A stretch of DNA of 23,093 bases from Flavobacterium sp. (GCA_016721735.1 JADKHM010000017.1:1-23093); one strand, 5' to 3'; counted from the stretch's first letter, positions 15,084-23,093 are shown. Notes: generated by a model not told the origin, from the sequence alone. Translations and numbers: made by a program.

Positions 15084-16445
15084 CTATTTTATCGTCCCGA
15101 TCATATCGTATTTGGTAATGATATGGTGTTTGCCATTACCTAAGTCAATCAAAACTGCTTGATTTTCTTTCGTAAATAATTTGGAAACTTCTTCTATCGC
15201 AGTTCCAAGTCTTACAATAGGATAAGGCTTGCCCATTACTTCGCGAATGGGTTTATCAGCGGCATTTTTATCAGACACATAGATTTCGAACAAATCCGAT
15301 TCATCAACAGATCCGACAAAGCCGGAAATATCTATCACTGGAATTTGCGAGATTTTGAATTTACGCATTCGCTCTATCGCATGAGAAACTAATTCTTCAG
15401 TACGAACGATAATGAGAGGTTTATCAATGTGGTCTTTGATGACATCTTCTGCTTTTGTAATTTCTTCATCGAGGAAACCTCTTTCGCGCATCCAATCGTC
15501 ATTGAACATTTTACCAACATAGCGACTTCCTGAATCGTGAAATAAAACTACAACTACATCTTCTGGTTTGAAGTGTTCTTTGAGTTGCAACAACCCCTTG
15601 ATGGCAGAACCAGCAGAATTTCCTACGAAAATACCTTCTTCTAACGCAATCTTACGCGTGTAAACCGCAGCGTCTTTATCGGTTACTTTGGTAAATCCGT
15701 CGATGAGTGAAAAGTCGACGTTTTTTGGAAGAATATCTTCGCCTATTCCTTCTGTAATGTAGGAATAGATTTCATTCTCGTCGAAGATTCCGGTTTCATG
15801 GTATTTTTTGAACACTGAACCGTAGGTATCTACACCCCAAATCTTGATGTTTGGATTTTTTTCTTTCAAATATTTTGCGACGCCTGAAATTGTTCCTCCA
15901 GTTCCAACGCCCACAACGAAATGGGTGATTTTTCCGTCGGTTTGTTCCCAAATTTCCGGACCGGTTTGTTCGTAGTGTGCGATTGCGTTTGACGGATTGT
16001 CGTATTGATTGACATACCATGAATTTGGAGTGTCTTCACCCAAACGTTTAGAAACGGAGTAATAAGAACGAGGATCAGTTGGTTCCACATCGGTTGGACA
16101 AACGACCACTTTGGCTCCGACAGCACGAAGGATATCCATTTTTTCTTTCGATTGTTTGTCTGTGATCACACAAATCAATTTGTATCCTTTGACAATAGCG
16201 GCTAAAGCCAAGCCCATTCCGGTATTTCCGGAAGTTCCTTCGATGATGGTTCCGCCAGGTTTGAGTCTGCCGTCTGCTTCTGCATCTTCGACCATTTTAA
16301 CAGCCATTCGATCTTTTACAGAATTTCCTGGATTGAATGTTTCGACTTTGGCTAAGACCAAAGCATCAACTTCGGCGGTTATTTTGTTTAGGCGCACTAA
16401 TGGTGTGTTACCAATGGTTCCTAATATGTTTTCTGAGTATTTCAT
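15084..16445 (-). CDS. Cystathionine beta-synthase-type PLP enzyme with CBS pair
   Basis: A fold-type II PLP enzyme of the cysteine synthase/cystathionine beta-synthase family. The 453-residue product has the PLP lysine K44 (NPGNSVKDRM), the substrate loop EGTSGNTGMG (69-78) and the PLP phosphate loop GTGGTISG (181-188). Two CBS domains occupy about residues 335-453, the Bateman module that senses adenosyl compounds in some homologues. This architecture favours cystathionine beta-synthase (serine plus homocysteine to cystathionine) over plain O-acetylserine sulfhydrylase, although sulfhydrylase activity cannot be excluded. Transcription probably starts about 100 nt upstream, giving a repeat-containing leader. 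Confidence 0.9.
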   Translation of the reverse strand: MKYSENILGTIGNTPLVRLNKITAEVDALVLAKVETFNPGNSVKDRMAVKMVEDAEADGRLKPGGTIIEGTSGNTGMGLALAAIVKGYKLICVITDKQSKEKMDILRAVGAKVVVCPTDVEPTDPRSYYSVSKRLGEDTPNSWYVNQYDNPSNAIAHYEQTGPEIWEQTDGKITHFVVGVGTGGTISGVAKYLKEKNPNIKIWGVDTYGSVFKKYHETGIFDENEIYSYITEGIGEDILPKNVDFSLIDGFTKVTDKDAAVYTRKIALEEGIFVGNSAGSAIKGLLQLKEHFKPEDVVVVLFHDSGSRYVGKMFNDDWMRERGFLDEEITKAEDVIKDHIDKPLIIVRTEELVSHAIERMRKFKISQIPVIDISGFVGSVDESDLFEIYVSDKNAADKPIREVMGKPYPIVRLGTAIEEVSKLFTKENQAVLIDLGNGKHHIITKYDMIGTIK

Positions 16446-16480
16446 TCGAATTTTTTATTGTTTTTTAATGGTCTCATGCA

Positions 16481-16545
16481 GCTCGCAAAAGCTCGTGTCA
16501 TTTTGAGTCACTGAGTTGCTTAGTCACTGAGTGACTGAGTATAAT
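16481..16545. repeat. Repeat-rich 5' leader of the CBS-type gene
   Basis: The predicted leader contains AGCTCGCAAAAGCTCG (a direct repeat of AGCTCG) and several overlapping copies of AGTCACTGAGT or its partner GTGACTGAGT, some forming the near-palindrome GTCACTGAGTGAC. The copies lie between the promoter at 16554 and the start codon. No known riboswitch is recognised. Confidence 0.55.
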
Positions 16546-16553
16546 TGAGGATG

Positions 16554-16583
16554 CAAATATATTGATAATATGAAAGTTTCCAA
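16554..16583 (-). promoter_or_regulatory. Promoter of the CBS-type gene
   Basis: The minus strand shows TTG (16581-16583), 19 nt, then TATATTTG (16554-16561), matching the Bacteroidota consensus. Initiation is expected near 16547, about 100 nt before the ATG at 16445. Confidence 0.55.
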
Positions 16584-16614
16584 GTTTGACGGATGTTAAT
16601 TCGAACACGGTTGT

Positions 16615-16701
16615 GCGTGAGGGATTGCAGCGGTTATCCTTTTGTGCCGGTTTTCGGCACAAAAGATAGTAGCGGAAAGCCCGACCCTTGTGGTCACGCC
16701 C
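16615..16701 (+). repeat. Structured dispersed intergenic repeat, copy 2
   Basis: Read on the plus strand: GCGTGAGGGATTGCAGCGG, ATCCTTTTGTGCCG, a 5-nt loop, CGGCACAAAAGAT, AGTAGCGGAAAGCC, CGACCC and finally ACGCCC. The arms 16639-16649 and 16655-16665 form a perfect 11-bp stem. Blocks and order match copy 1 at 10529-10677, here with a much shorter loop. It starts 28 nt past the porin stop, so it may also stabilise or end the porin transcript. It has no T-run typical of a terminator. Confidence 0.8.
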
Positions 16702-16728
16702 TACTCTCTATGCTAGATCAGTAGGACA

Positions 16729-18672
16729 TTATTGAAAGAAATTCCACACCAAGCCAAAGCGCACTATGAAATCACGGTACGGATAGTTGGGCGCAGAATA
16801 AAAGGTGTTTTGGGCTGCCATAGACGAATTGAAATGTTCTGCCTTGAGGAAAATTCGAGTTTGTCTAATTCGCGCATTGATGAAAAAATCTAGGTTAGCA
16901 AAATCGCCTATCTTTTGTTGGTTTTGGACGAAGAAATCGGTGAGTATCGGATTATACCCATTGGCATAGTGTTTTGTGAAATAGTTGAACGTCACGCCGG
17001 TTTGCAAATAAAGCGCTCTTGTGAAGAAATAGTCAGAAAAATACAATGTGTTTCTAGTTACAATTTTAGGTACATTGATGATTTCGTCATCTTGAGAAAC
17101 CTGCTGATACAATATGGTGTTATCAAGTGCAATCTTCCAGTACTTGATTTCTTTTCCGACTTTTAGAGACAAGTATTGAATTGACTTTTCGTATTGTTTC
17201 GGGGAAATTAGTTGAATGTCTTTGTCGGAACTGTCATCGCTGAAATAAAGGTGACTATCGAAGTTAGAGATTTGCAGGGAAGCAGTTGCCCACTGTGTGT
17301 TTGCATTTGCCAGAATGGTATTAATTTTCTCGTTCTTAAAGCTATTATACCAATTGTAAGCAACGAAAGCGCTTTGGTGCAAGTTATATACGTGATCTGG
17401 TAATTTGTTGGTGTTTTGATAACTAAAATCGATTTCGTTTTTTGGATTGAAAGTATAGGAGAGTTTTCCCTCGATATTGGTTAGCGATTGCTTTGTAATG
17501 GAATTGGTATACGAGAGATTTGCTTTCCACTTATTTTTACGATATTGGTATTCGGCACCAAAATCATTTATCTTATCATTTATGGCACTTGGTATTGGTT
17601 GATTTTCTAGGAATATAATTGTACTGTAATAATAGTTATACCTGAAGTCATCGAGAAAAAAGTGAAAACTACCTAAGGTTTTATTTTCATAGATTGCGCC
17701 GACTTTATTGTACATTTTGTTGTAACGAAGTTGGTCTTTCACCTGAGACGTGCTGTAGGCATCACCAAAGTGATTGACAGTTGTTTCGCCAATAGTTGAA
17801 CTAATGGTGGGTTGTAGGTATTCGAAGAATTTATTTTCGTAATTAAATTGATGCGTAATGTAGAGATTGTTATCCCCACTTGTCGGATTGATTCGGAATG
17901 TGTGATTAACAAAATAGCGCTTCCCTTTAAGGAAAGACTTAGCGTCTTTCAGGTAGACTTCGAGTCGTTGTCGTTGCTTGAAGTCCGCATTTTTCCCTTC
18001 GAAATCTTCCGGCGTTGTAATACCTCCGTTTTCAGCATTCAAAAAATCCTGTCCAGTAAAATGACCATTGATGACGTATCTTCTGCTTTTCGTGCGGTAG
18101 CTCGTTGTAAATCTAAAGTTTCCGTTACTAGACAACTGATTAATATACTTCCCAACTGAACGAACACCTTTGTAGGAAAGTGAAAAATTAAATCGTTCCG
18201 AGGTATTTAATGTTAGAAATGCGTCTAGTGACTGACCTTGCTCCATCACGGTCTTAAAATACAAGTCCGTCAACGGAGTTGCCACGTCATAATATTTTAT
18301 TTGATTGGCTTCGTCATAATTAAAGTGTTTGCCTTTGTAACCAATTTCAGGGTAAGGAGAAAACTTGTTTAGTCCGAAATGAAGCGTTGTATATGTTTGC
18401 CCTTCGTTGAGAAAAGGCATTAAACCGAAAATATCTCTTCTTAAGTAATTGTATTCATACTCTTTTTTGATTGTAAGAGAGGTATCAACATAGGTTGTGT
18501 CTTTGGCGAGCGTGAATATTTTGTAGGAAGTAATCGGAGCCTTTCTGGCTTTTTCTTTTGCTTTTTGTTCGCTTGATTTTAAAAGGCTTTTTCTTGGCTT
18601 TTCTTGTACAGGCTCTTGTGAAAATCCAAGACCTGTTATTAATAGCAGCAAAACCGAAAGTACAATTCTCAT
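16729..18672 (-). CDS. Putative outer-membrane porin (Porin_10-like beta-barrel)
   Basis: The 647-residue product from the ATG at 18670-18672 begins with a signal peptide (MRIVLSVLLLLITGLGFSQ), followed by a Lys-rich segment and the motif YLRRDIFGLMPFLNEGQTY. After that come many alternating hydrophobic/polar strands with aromatic ends (FNFSLSYKG, YVINGHFTG, FNYENKFFEY, WKANLSYTN, IFLKAEHFN), ending in VRFGLVWNFFQ. The aromatic C-terminus and strand pattern fit an outer-membrane barrel, and the layout resembles the flavobacterial putative porin family (Porin_10). Substrate is unknown. An ATG seven codons upstream is less likely because the signal peptide starts at MRIV. A TATTTTTG -7-like box is at 18691-18698, but no -33 is visible. 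Confidence 0.85.
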   Translation of the reverse strand: MRIVLSVLLLLITGLGFSQEPVQEKPRKSLLKSSEQKAKEKARKAPITSYKIFTLAKDTTYVDTSLTIKKEYEYNYLRRDIFGLMPFLNEGQTYTTLHFGLNKFSPYPEIGYKGKHFNYDEANQIKYYDVATPLTDLYFKTVMEQGQSLDAFLTLNTSERFNFSLSYKGVRSVGKYINQLSSNGNFRFTTSYRTKSRRYVINGHFTGQDFLNAENGGITTPEDFEGKNADFKQRQRLEVYLKDAKSFLKGKRYFVNHTFRINPTSGDNNLYITHQFNYENKFFEYLQPTISSTIGETTVNHFGDAYSTSQVKDQLRYNKMYNKVGAIYENKTLGSFHFFLDDFRYNYYYSTIIFLENQPIPSAINDKINDFGAEYQYRKNKWKANLSYTNSITKQSLTNIEGKLSYTFNPKNEIDFSYQNTNKLPDHVYNLHQSAFVAYNWYNSFKNEKINTILANANTQWATASLQISNFDSHLYFSDDSSDKDIQLISPKQYEKSIQYLSLKVGKEIKYWKIALDNTILYQQVSQDDEIINVPKIVTRNTLYFSDYFFTRALYLQTGVTFNYFTKHYANGYNPILTDFFVQNQQKIGDFANLDFFINARIRQTRIFLKAEHFNSSMAAQNTFYSAPNYPYRDFIVRFGLVWNFFQ

Positions 18673-18756
18673 AGGGTGAATATAATGAGGCAAAAATAAC
18701 TATTTGTTGGGAATTAGAATTGATTTGGCAGGAACTTATGAAGAAGAAAGTACATA

Positions 18757-18791
18757 AATAAAAAATGCCATCCTAAAAATGGATGGCTTTT
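18757..18791 (-). terminator. Terminator of the downstream Asp-box/T9SS gene
   Basis: On the minus strand AAAAGCCATCC pairs with GGATGGC plus T-run, with a 7-bp GC-rich core and a 7-nt loop. It lies 23 nt after the stop at 18814. The core GCCATCC is shared with the terminator of the paralogous gene. Confidence 0.85.
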
Positions 18792-18813
18792 CTATTTCAA
18801 AAAAGAATAATTC

Positions 18814-20178
18814 TTATTGTTTTACAAATTTGATAGTCGAAGCGTTACCATTTGCATTTGTAACTTTCACCATGTAAACACCATTTTTCAAAGAAGATAT
18901 ATTCATTTCTACTGAACTTAACGTGCTGTAATTATTAGTTGTAACTTGTTTCCCAAGAACGTCATAAACAGTGATGTTAGTTATGTCTTTTCCGACTATG
19001 ATTAAGACTCCAGATGTCGGGTTTGGAGATGCAGTGAATGCTTTATCGTTAGAGAAAGTAGCTGTGGCAAAAAGTGGCTCAATCCATTTCCAAATCCCTC
19101 CTTCTACAGAGGAAGCTGTAAAACCACTAGCGAGCCCATGAGCCACATCGTAAAAAACCAAACAACCACCACCATCAACATCTAACAAATCTAGGTCGTT
19201 AATGTCAATCCAGGTAGCACCATCGTCAATAGAGATCGAAGAGCCTATACCAATAGCGTCGATATCTAAACCAGTTGTAACATAAGTATTATTTACACCC
19301 GGAATATAAGAAATATCAAAATTGCGATAGTATCCAAGAGTAGTAACATCTTCAGTCCACGTTGCAGCACCATCGGTAGTTCTATAGAAACCAAATTCAT
19401 TGGTAATTAGAATCCCATTATTGGCGTCTTTCATAGAGTAAGAAGCGCTTTCAGTCACAGAACCAAAGTCACTTACTGGAGATTGACCAACTGACCAACT
19501 TGCCCCAAAATCAGTAGATTTAAAAATTCTACCTTTGTTTGTACCAAACCAAATAATATCACTATTGGTTTCATAATTATGTTCATAAGGATATTCCCCA
19601 TCAAGTGGTGCCGGGATATTTGTACTAGCGACTCTAGTCCAGTTCTCTCCTCCATCAGTAGTAGTATAAATCTCAAAGTAACCATTTGAACCTTGCGGTG
19701 CAGGATCACCTACAGCTAATCCTTTACTGGCATCCCAAAAATGAACCCAGTCAGCAAAAGAATCTGTCCCAGAGTTAAAAGAAGCGGAAGGTTGTTTCAC
19801 CCAAGTAGCACCAGAATCAACTGTTCTGTATATTCCGCCAAAAACACCAGTGGCATTAGGCCATGCAGCCACATATGCTGTAGTTTCCGAAATTGCCATG
19901 ATATCTCCAATTCCTAAACCAGCATTTCCCAAGTCGATATTACCAGATGTCCATGTTTCACCCCCGTCAGTAGAACGAGTAAAAACCTGATACTGATCTG
20001 TACTCCCATCTCCAGGCGCACCATACGCCCAAATTACGTTAGGTCCTGCATAGGAAATTTGCGGTGTAGTAGTACTTGTAGTAGGAAAGGTCGTTGCTTT
20101 CTCTTCCCAATATGATTGTTGTGCTTTGGAAGCAAGACCGCACAAAACCAAAGGTAATAGTAATAGTTTTTTCATCAT
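18814..20178 (-). CDS. Secreted Asp-box beta-propeller protein with T9SS C-terminal domain
   Basis: The product (454 residues from the ATG at 20176-20178) has a signal peptide (MMKKLLLLPLVLCGLASKAQQ). A propeller-like region follows with at least six Asp-box or related motifs (STDGGETW, TVDSGATW, TTDGGENW, STDFGASW, TTDGAATW, SIDDGATW). The last about 75 residues form a type A T9SS sorting domain: SPNPTSGVL, then ITVYDVLGKQV and GVYMVKVTNANGNASTIKFVKQ. The protein is expected to be exported by Sec, carried through the T9SS and attached to the surface or released. Similar propellers occur in BNR/sialidase and YCF48-like proteins, but the catalytic residues of sialidases are not evident. Its own promoter is not visible. 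Confidence 0.88.
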   Translation of the reverse strand: MMKKLLLLPLVLCGLASKAQQSYWEEKATTFPTTSTTTPQISYAGPNVIWAYGAPGDGSTDQYQVFTRSTDGGETWTSGNIDLGNAGLGIGDIMAISETTAYVAAWPNATGVFGGIYRTVDSGATWVKQPSASFNSGTDSFADWVHFWDASKGLAVGDPAPQGSNGYFEIYTTTDGGENWTRVASTNIPAPLDGEYPYEHNYETNSDIIWFGTNKGRIFKSTDFGASWSVGQSPVSDFGSVTESASYSMKDANNGILITNEFGFYRTTDGAATWTEDVTTLGYYRNFDISYIPGVNNTYVTTGLDIDAIGIGSSISIDDGATWIDINDLDLLDVDGGGCLVFYDVAHGLASGFTASSVEGGIWKWIEPLFATATFSNDKAFTASPNPTSGVLIIVGKDITNITVYDVLGKQVTTNNYSTLSSVEMNISSLKNGVYMVKVTNANGNASTIKFVKQ

Positions 20179-20226
20179 TAACAATTTAAGGTTAAGTGCC
20201 AGGAACGAGGAACAAAGAAAAGAAAT

Positions 20227-20257
20227 AAAAAAAGCCACCCTAAACTGGATGGCTTTT
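20227..20257 (-). terminator. Terminator of the upstream Asp-box/T9SS gene
   Basis: On the minus strand GCCATCC pairs with GGGTGGC (one G-T pair) around a 6-nt loop, followed by seven T. It lies 23 nt after the stop at 20280 and about 50 nt before the next paralogue. It closely resembles the terminator at 18757-18791, so it was probably duplicated with the gene. Confidence 0.85.
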
Positions 20258-20279
20258 CTATTTCAAAAATTTACAATTC

Positions 20280-21645
20280 TTATTGTTTTACAACTTTAAT
20301 AGTTGAAGTGTTACCTTGTGCATTTGTAACATTCACCATGTAAAGACCAGAATTCAACGAAGAAACATTCACTTCTACTGAACTAGAATCAGTACTGTTT
20401 TGTGAAGCTACTTGTTTTCCAAGCATATCGTAGATAGTAACGTTTGCAATTTCTTTACCATTAACTGTTAGTACCCCAGAAGTTTGGTTTAGTGCAGCGC
20501 TAAAAGCTTTATCAGCAGAAAAAGTAGACGTAGCTAAATTCGATGCATCAGCAATCCATTTCCAAATTCCGCCTTCAACAGAAGAAGCAGTAAAACCACT
20601 AGCAAGACCGTGAGTTGCATCGTAAAAAACCAAACAACCACCACCGTCAACATCTAATTCATCTAACTCATTAATGTCAATCCAAGTTGCACCATTATCT
20701 GTAGAGAAAGAAGATCCTCTTCCAATTCCGTCGATATCTTCACCTGTAGTAAAATATTGTTATCAACACCTGGAACATAAGAAATATCAAAATTTCTGAA
20801 GTATCCAACTGGAGAAACATCTTCGGTCCAAGTTGCAGCACCATCCGTAGTTCTGAAGAAACCGTGTGTATTGTTAATTAAGATACCATTATTCGCATCT
20901 TTCATAGAATAAGAAGCACTTTCAGTCGCAGAACCGAAGTCACCTACTGGAGATTGACCCACTGTCCAAGTAGCTCCAAAATCACTAGATCTGTAGATTC
21001 TACCTTTGTTTGTACCAAACCAAATAATATCACCATTGGTTTCGTAATTGTGCGTATAAGCGTACTCACCATCTAAAGGTGCTGGGATATTAGCACTAGG
21101 AACTCTAGTCCATTATCTCCACCATTAGTAGTAGTATAAATCTCATAGTAACCTGTTGAACCTGCTGGTGCAGGATCTCCTACAGCTAGACCTTTGTTAG
21201 CATCCCAAAAATGAACCCAGTCAGTAAACGAATCTGAACCAGAATTAAATGATGCAGAAGTTTGTTTTTGCCAAGTTGCACCAGAGTCAACTGTTCTGTA
21301 GACACCACCAAAAACTCCAGCTGCATTTGGGAAAACTGCGATATATGCAGTTGTAGCATTAATCGCCATAATATCTCCAATAGCCAAATCCGCAGTTCCT
21401 AAGTCAATATTACCTGACGTCCAAGTTTCTCCTCCATCAGTAGAACGACCCCATATTTGGTAAAAGTCTCCACTTCCGTCTCCAGCAGCACCATAAGTCC
21501 ATACAACGTCTGGCCCAGCATAAGAAATCTGTGGCGTACTTGTAGAAGTCGTAACAAAAGTCGTTGATTTTTCTTCCCAATAAATTTGCTGTGCTTTCGA
21601 AACAAAACCACACAACACTAAAGATAACAGTAATAGTTTTTTCAT
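20280..21645 (-). CDS. Asp-box/T9SS protein, tandem paralogue with two frameshifts
   Basis: With two single bases restored, this reads as one 455-residue protein, almost the same length as its neighbour and alike throughout. It has a signal peptide (MKKLLLLSLVLCGFVSKAQQ), Asp-boxes (STDGGETW, TVDSGATW, TTNGGDNW, TTDGAATW, STDNGATW) and a C-terminal sorting domain ending STIKVVKQ. One T is missing near 21112 (AATGGACT for AATTGGACT) and one near 20758 (AATATTTT for AATTATTTT). Both are directly visible against the paralogue. In the sorting domain SPNPTSG is replaced by ALNQTSG, so the conserved Asn-Pro is lost. Decay of a duplicate or sequencing error are both open. Start at 21645 is set by the signal peptide. 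Confidence 0.82.
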
Positions 21646-21678
21646 AATAAATAATTTAAAGTTAAAGTTAAAGAGATA

Positions 21679-21707
21679 CAAATGTAATCATAAAATTCTA
21701 AAACAAA
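21679..21707 (-). promoter_or_regulatory. Promoter of the first Asp-box/T9SS gene
   Basis: The minus strand shows TTTG (21704-21707), 17 nt, then TACATTTG (21679-21686), a full match to the Bacteroidota consensus. The TTTG is the end of the T-run of the preceding terminator. Initiation near 21672 leaves a leader of about 27 nt. Confidence 0.65.
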
Positions 21708-21746
21708 AAAAAACATAGCAGATTATAATATAAACAATCCGCTATG
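21705..21746 (-). terminator. Terminator after the lipoprotein gene
   Basis: On the minus strand CATAGCGGATT pairs with AATCTGCTATG with one mismatch, followed by at least nine T. It begins 17 nt after the reconstructed lipoprotein stop at 21763. Confidence 0.82.
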
Positions 21747-21762
21747 ATATCTTTTGGTCTTT

Positions 21763-22620
21763 CTATAGTTGCTCCGTAGTATAGACAGCATTATCACCCA
21801 TACCTACCTTAGTTATTTTCAAAACATCATTCTTTAGGGGATCACCTAAAGTACAATTTTCAAAAACTCCATTGTAAACAGTGACATCTCCATTAGGAAA
21901 TACAATTATAATTCTATACTTCTTGTCTTCAGAAGGAACCAATTGTCTAAAGGACTGTAACTTAAAAAATACTCACCTTCGCTTGTTGAAATGTTGCCAT
22001 TATTACTAGTTCCAGACAACTTCATTTTGTGAGTTATTCCAACGTTTTCTGCAAATGTTGCTGCTTCGATATCATTAGCAGATGCAGGCATCTTTATCCA
22101 ACATTTAAATCTATTTACAGTCTTCATATTCTCCCACGCGAACCTAACAATCACGTTCCCGCTCTCTGCCTCAGGTATTCTTGTACTACCAGTATTTACA
22201 GAAACTTTATTGGAATTCATCAAGTAGTGAATACCTGGCTCAACGGTCTGCAAATTGATTGCAGTCATAGATAGCTCGAATGTAGTATTATAAACTAATC
22301 CACCTACTGCCGCAATTTTGTCAGTAACAGACGTTTGACCTGGCATAATTTCATAATATCCTCTTGTTCGACCACCATCTGGTCTTAATGTTGTAATCTC
22401 CACAGAAACCGTATCAGTAAAGGTTTTACCGTCTGGCAAAGTAGCGGTAAATTCAATATCTTGATCGGTGAGGGCATTCACAACTGGGGTAGTTATTGTA
22501 CCCGTAAGAGTCACAATTTGCTGTTTCCCAACGGGCGAAGCATTATACTTGTCCTCTGTTGTACAGCTTACTATTGCAAGAGACAAAAGAAGAAAAGAAA
22601 TATGTTTGTGTATTTTTCAT
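21763..22620 (-). CDS. Surface-type lipoprotein of unknown function (two frame breaks)
   Basis: The main open frame (21906-22586) begins inside a lipoprotein signal. Reading upstream gives IHKHISFLLLSLAIVSC, a clear lipobox (AIVSC) whose cysteine is followed by TTEDK, an acidic stretch that resembles a surface lipoprotein export signal. The natural ATG (22618-22620) is in another frame, because the A-run read from 22613-22617 is off by one base. At the other end one G is missing near 21940. Restoring it turns LDNWFLLKTRS into LDNWVPSEDKKYRIIIVFPN and continues to NAVYTTEQL and a TAG at 21763. The middle is beta-rich and Thr-rich. I recognise no family. It follows the partial gene at the right edge, probably in one operon. 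Confidence 0.75.
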
Positions 22621-22679
22621 TATTTTAAGGTTTTTATAGTTAAACACTAAATATTACAAACGAAACTTAAGGAGCTGGT

Positions 22680-23093
22680 TCACAATACTTTATACTCAGT
22701 TAACAAATTATTTCCAGCTTGAACAGAAGTATTAAACTTGTATGCTTGCTTATAACCAGGTTCACTGCGAACTGTCGTTGACAAATCTCTATAAGCTACC
22801 CTAACGCCTTGACTATTGTACGAATAAGCGATGAATCTAAACACATCACCTTCCTGTACTACGACAGTAGTACCTATCGCTGCATACGCATCCTCAACGT
22901 CTTGTGCACTAATTGCTAACTCTTGAGGAAAACTAGTTATTGTGTTTAGGGGAATATACTCGGAAATACCCACATCTCCTCTAACTAATCTAACAAATAA
23001 CTCATATTTAACAACGTCATTCGAAGGATTCGTCAACATCCCTCCAAAGGAAGATGTTTCCAGATTCTCAGCATCAATTCTATCTCTAACGAT
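22680..23093 (-). CDS. C-terminal part of an unrecognised surface-type protein, start off window
   Basis: The frame is open to the right edge, reading IVRDRIDAENLETSSFGGM inward, so the start lies outside. The 137 visible residues are beta-rich, with YELFVRLVRGDVGISEYIPL, an Ala-rich helix ELAISAQDVEDAYAAIG and strands VFRFIAYSYNSQGVRVAYRD. This style is common in proteins near SusC/SusD-type uptake genes in Flavobacteriia, but the neighbours needed to test that are outside the window. The stop TGA at 22680-22682 may be false: removing one A near 22690 would give a KYCEPAP ending with TAA at 22667-22669. Function unknown. Confidence 0.7.
   Translation of the reverse strand: MVRDRIDAENLETSSFGGMLTNPSNDVVKYELFVRLVRGDVGISEYIPLNTITSFPQELAISAQDVEDAYAAIGTTVVVQEGDVFRFIAYSYNSQGVRVAYRDLSTTVRSEPGYKQAYKFNTSVQAGNNLLTEYKVL

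Noticed and set aside
15796..16126. Overlapping minus-strand open frames inside the CBS-type gene
   Set aside because: They lie in other frames of a complete, conserved enzyme gene and lack any start context or family pattern.
1..23093. CRISPR arrays, insertion sequences, toxin-antitoxin or phage-defence genes
   Set aside because: No spaced direct-repeat array, no transposase and no recognised defence protein appears in any frame. The repeats present are short, tandem or palindromic.

Overview
The window looks like chromosomal DNA of a Flavobacterium or close relative (Bacteroidota, family Flavobacteriaceae). It is AT-rich. The proteins match this group: a type IX secretion (T9SS) sorting domain, a Porin_10-like beta-barrel, DUF2851 and PspC proteins, and an RpoB beginning MITNQTERLNF. 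Its promoters follow the Bacteroidota pattern TTG/TTTG - 17 to 23 nt - TAnnTTTG. Most genes lack a Shine-Dalgarno (SD) sequence. Every gene I can support lies on the minus strand, so the window reads from its right end to its left end.

Reading in the direction of transcription, the right end (about 21.7-23.1 kb) holds the C-terminal part of a surface-type protein and a lipoprotein, neither of known function. Next comes a tandem pair of paralogous Asp-box beta-propeller proteins with T9SS C-terminal domains (18.8-21.65 kb). The upstream copy carries two single-base frameshifts. A putative outer-membrane porin follows, then a cystathionine beta-synthase-type enzyme with a CBS pair, a DEDDh exonuclease, DUF2851, a small PspC protein, a helix-hairpin-helix protein and an acyl-CoA dehydrogenase. 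Then come rpsU, xerC-like and hpf-like genes.

The left 8.8 kb is the translation and transcription core: tRNA-Thr(TGT), tRNA-Tyr(GTA), tRNA-Thr(GGT), tuf, tRNA-Trp(CCA), secE, nusG, rplK, rplA, rplJ, rplL and rpoB, with the last few rpoB codons off the left edge. A near-consensus promoter sits directly upstream, inside the terminator region of hpf. A strong hairpin separates rplL from rpoB. The tRNA-Gly usually found between tRNA-Tyr and tRNA-Thr(GGT) in this cluster is absent. A 182-nt palindrome-rich stretch takes its place.

rpoB is broken by at least fourteen single-base indels and by substitutions in invariant motifs, densest towards the left edge. nusG, the lipoprotein and one T9SS protein carry isolated indels, mostly in homopolymers. 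In each case the reading frame resumes with family-like sequence, so I read these mainly as sequence errors.

The most interesting biological signals are four. rpsU has an almost perfect SD in a genome that otherwise avoids them. A long structured intergenic repeat occurs twice. Promoters are nested in or next to terminators. The Asp-box/T9SS genes form a tandem duplication. I did not find a clearly new multi-gene system.
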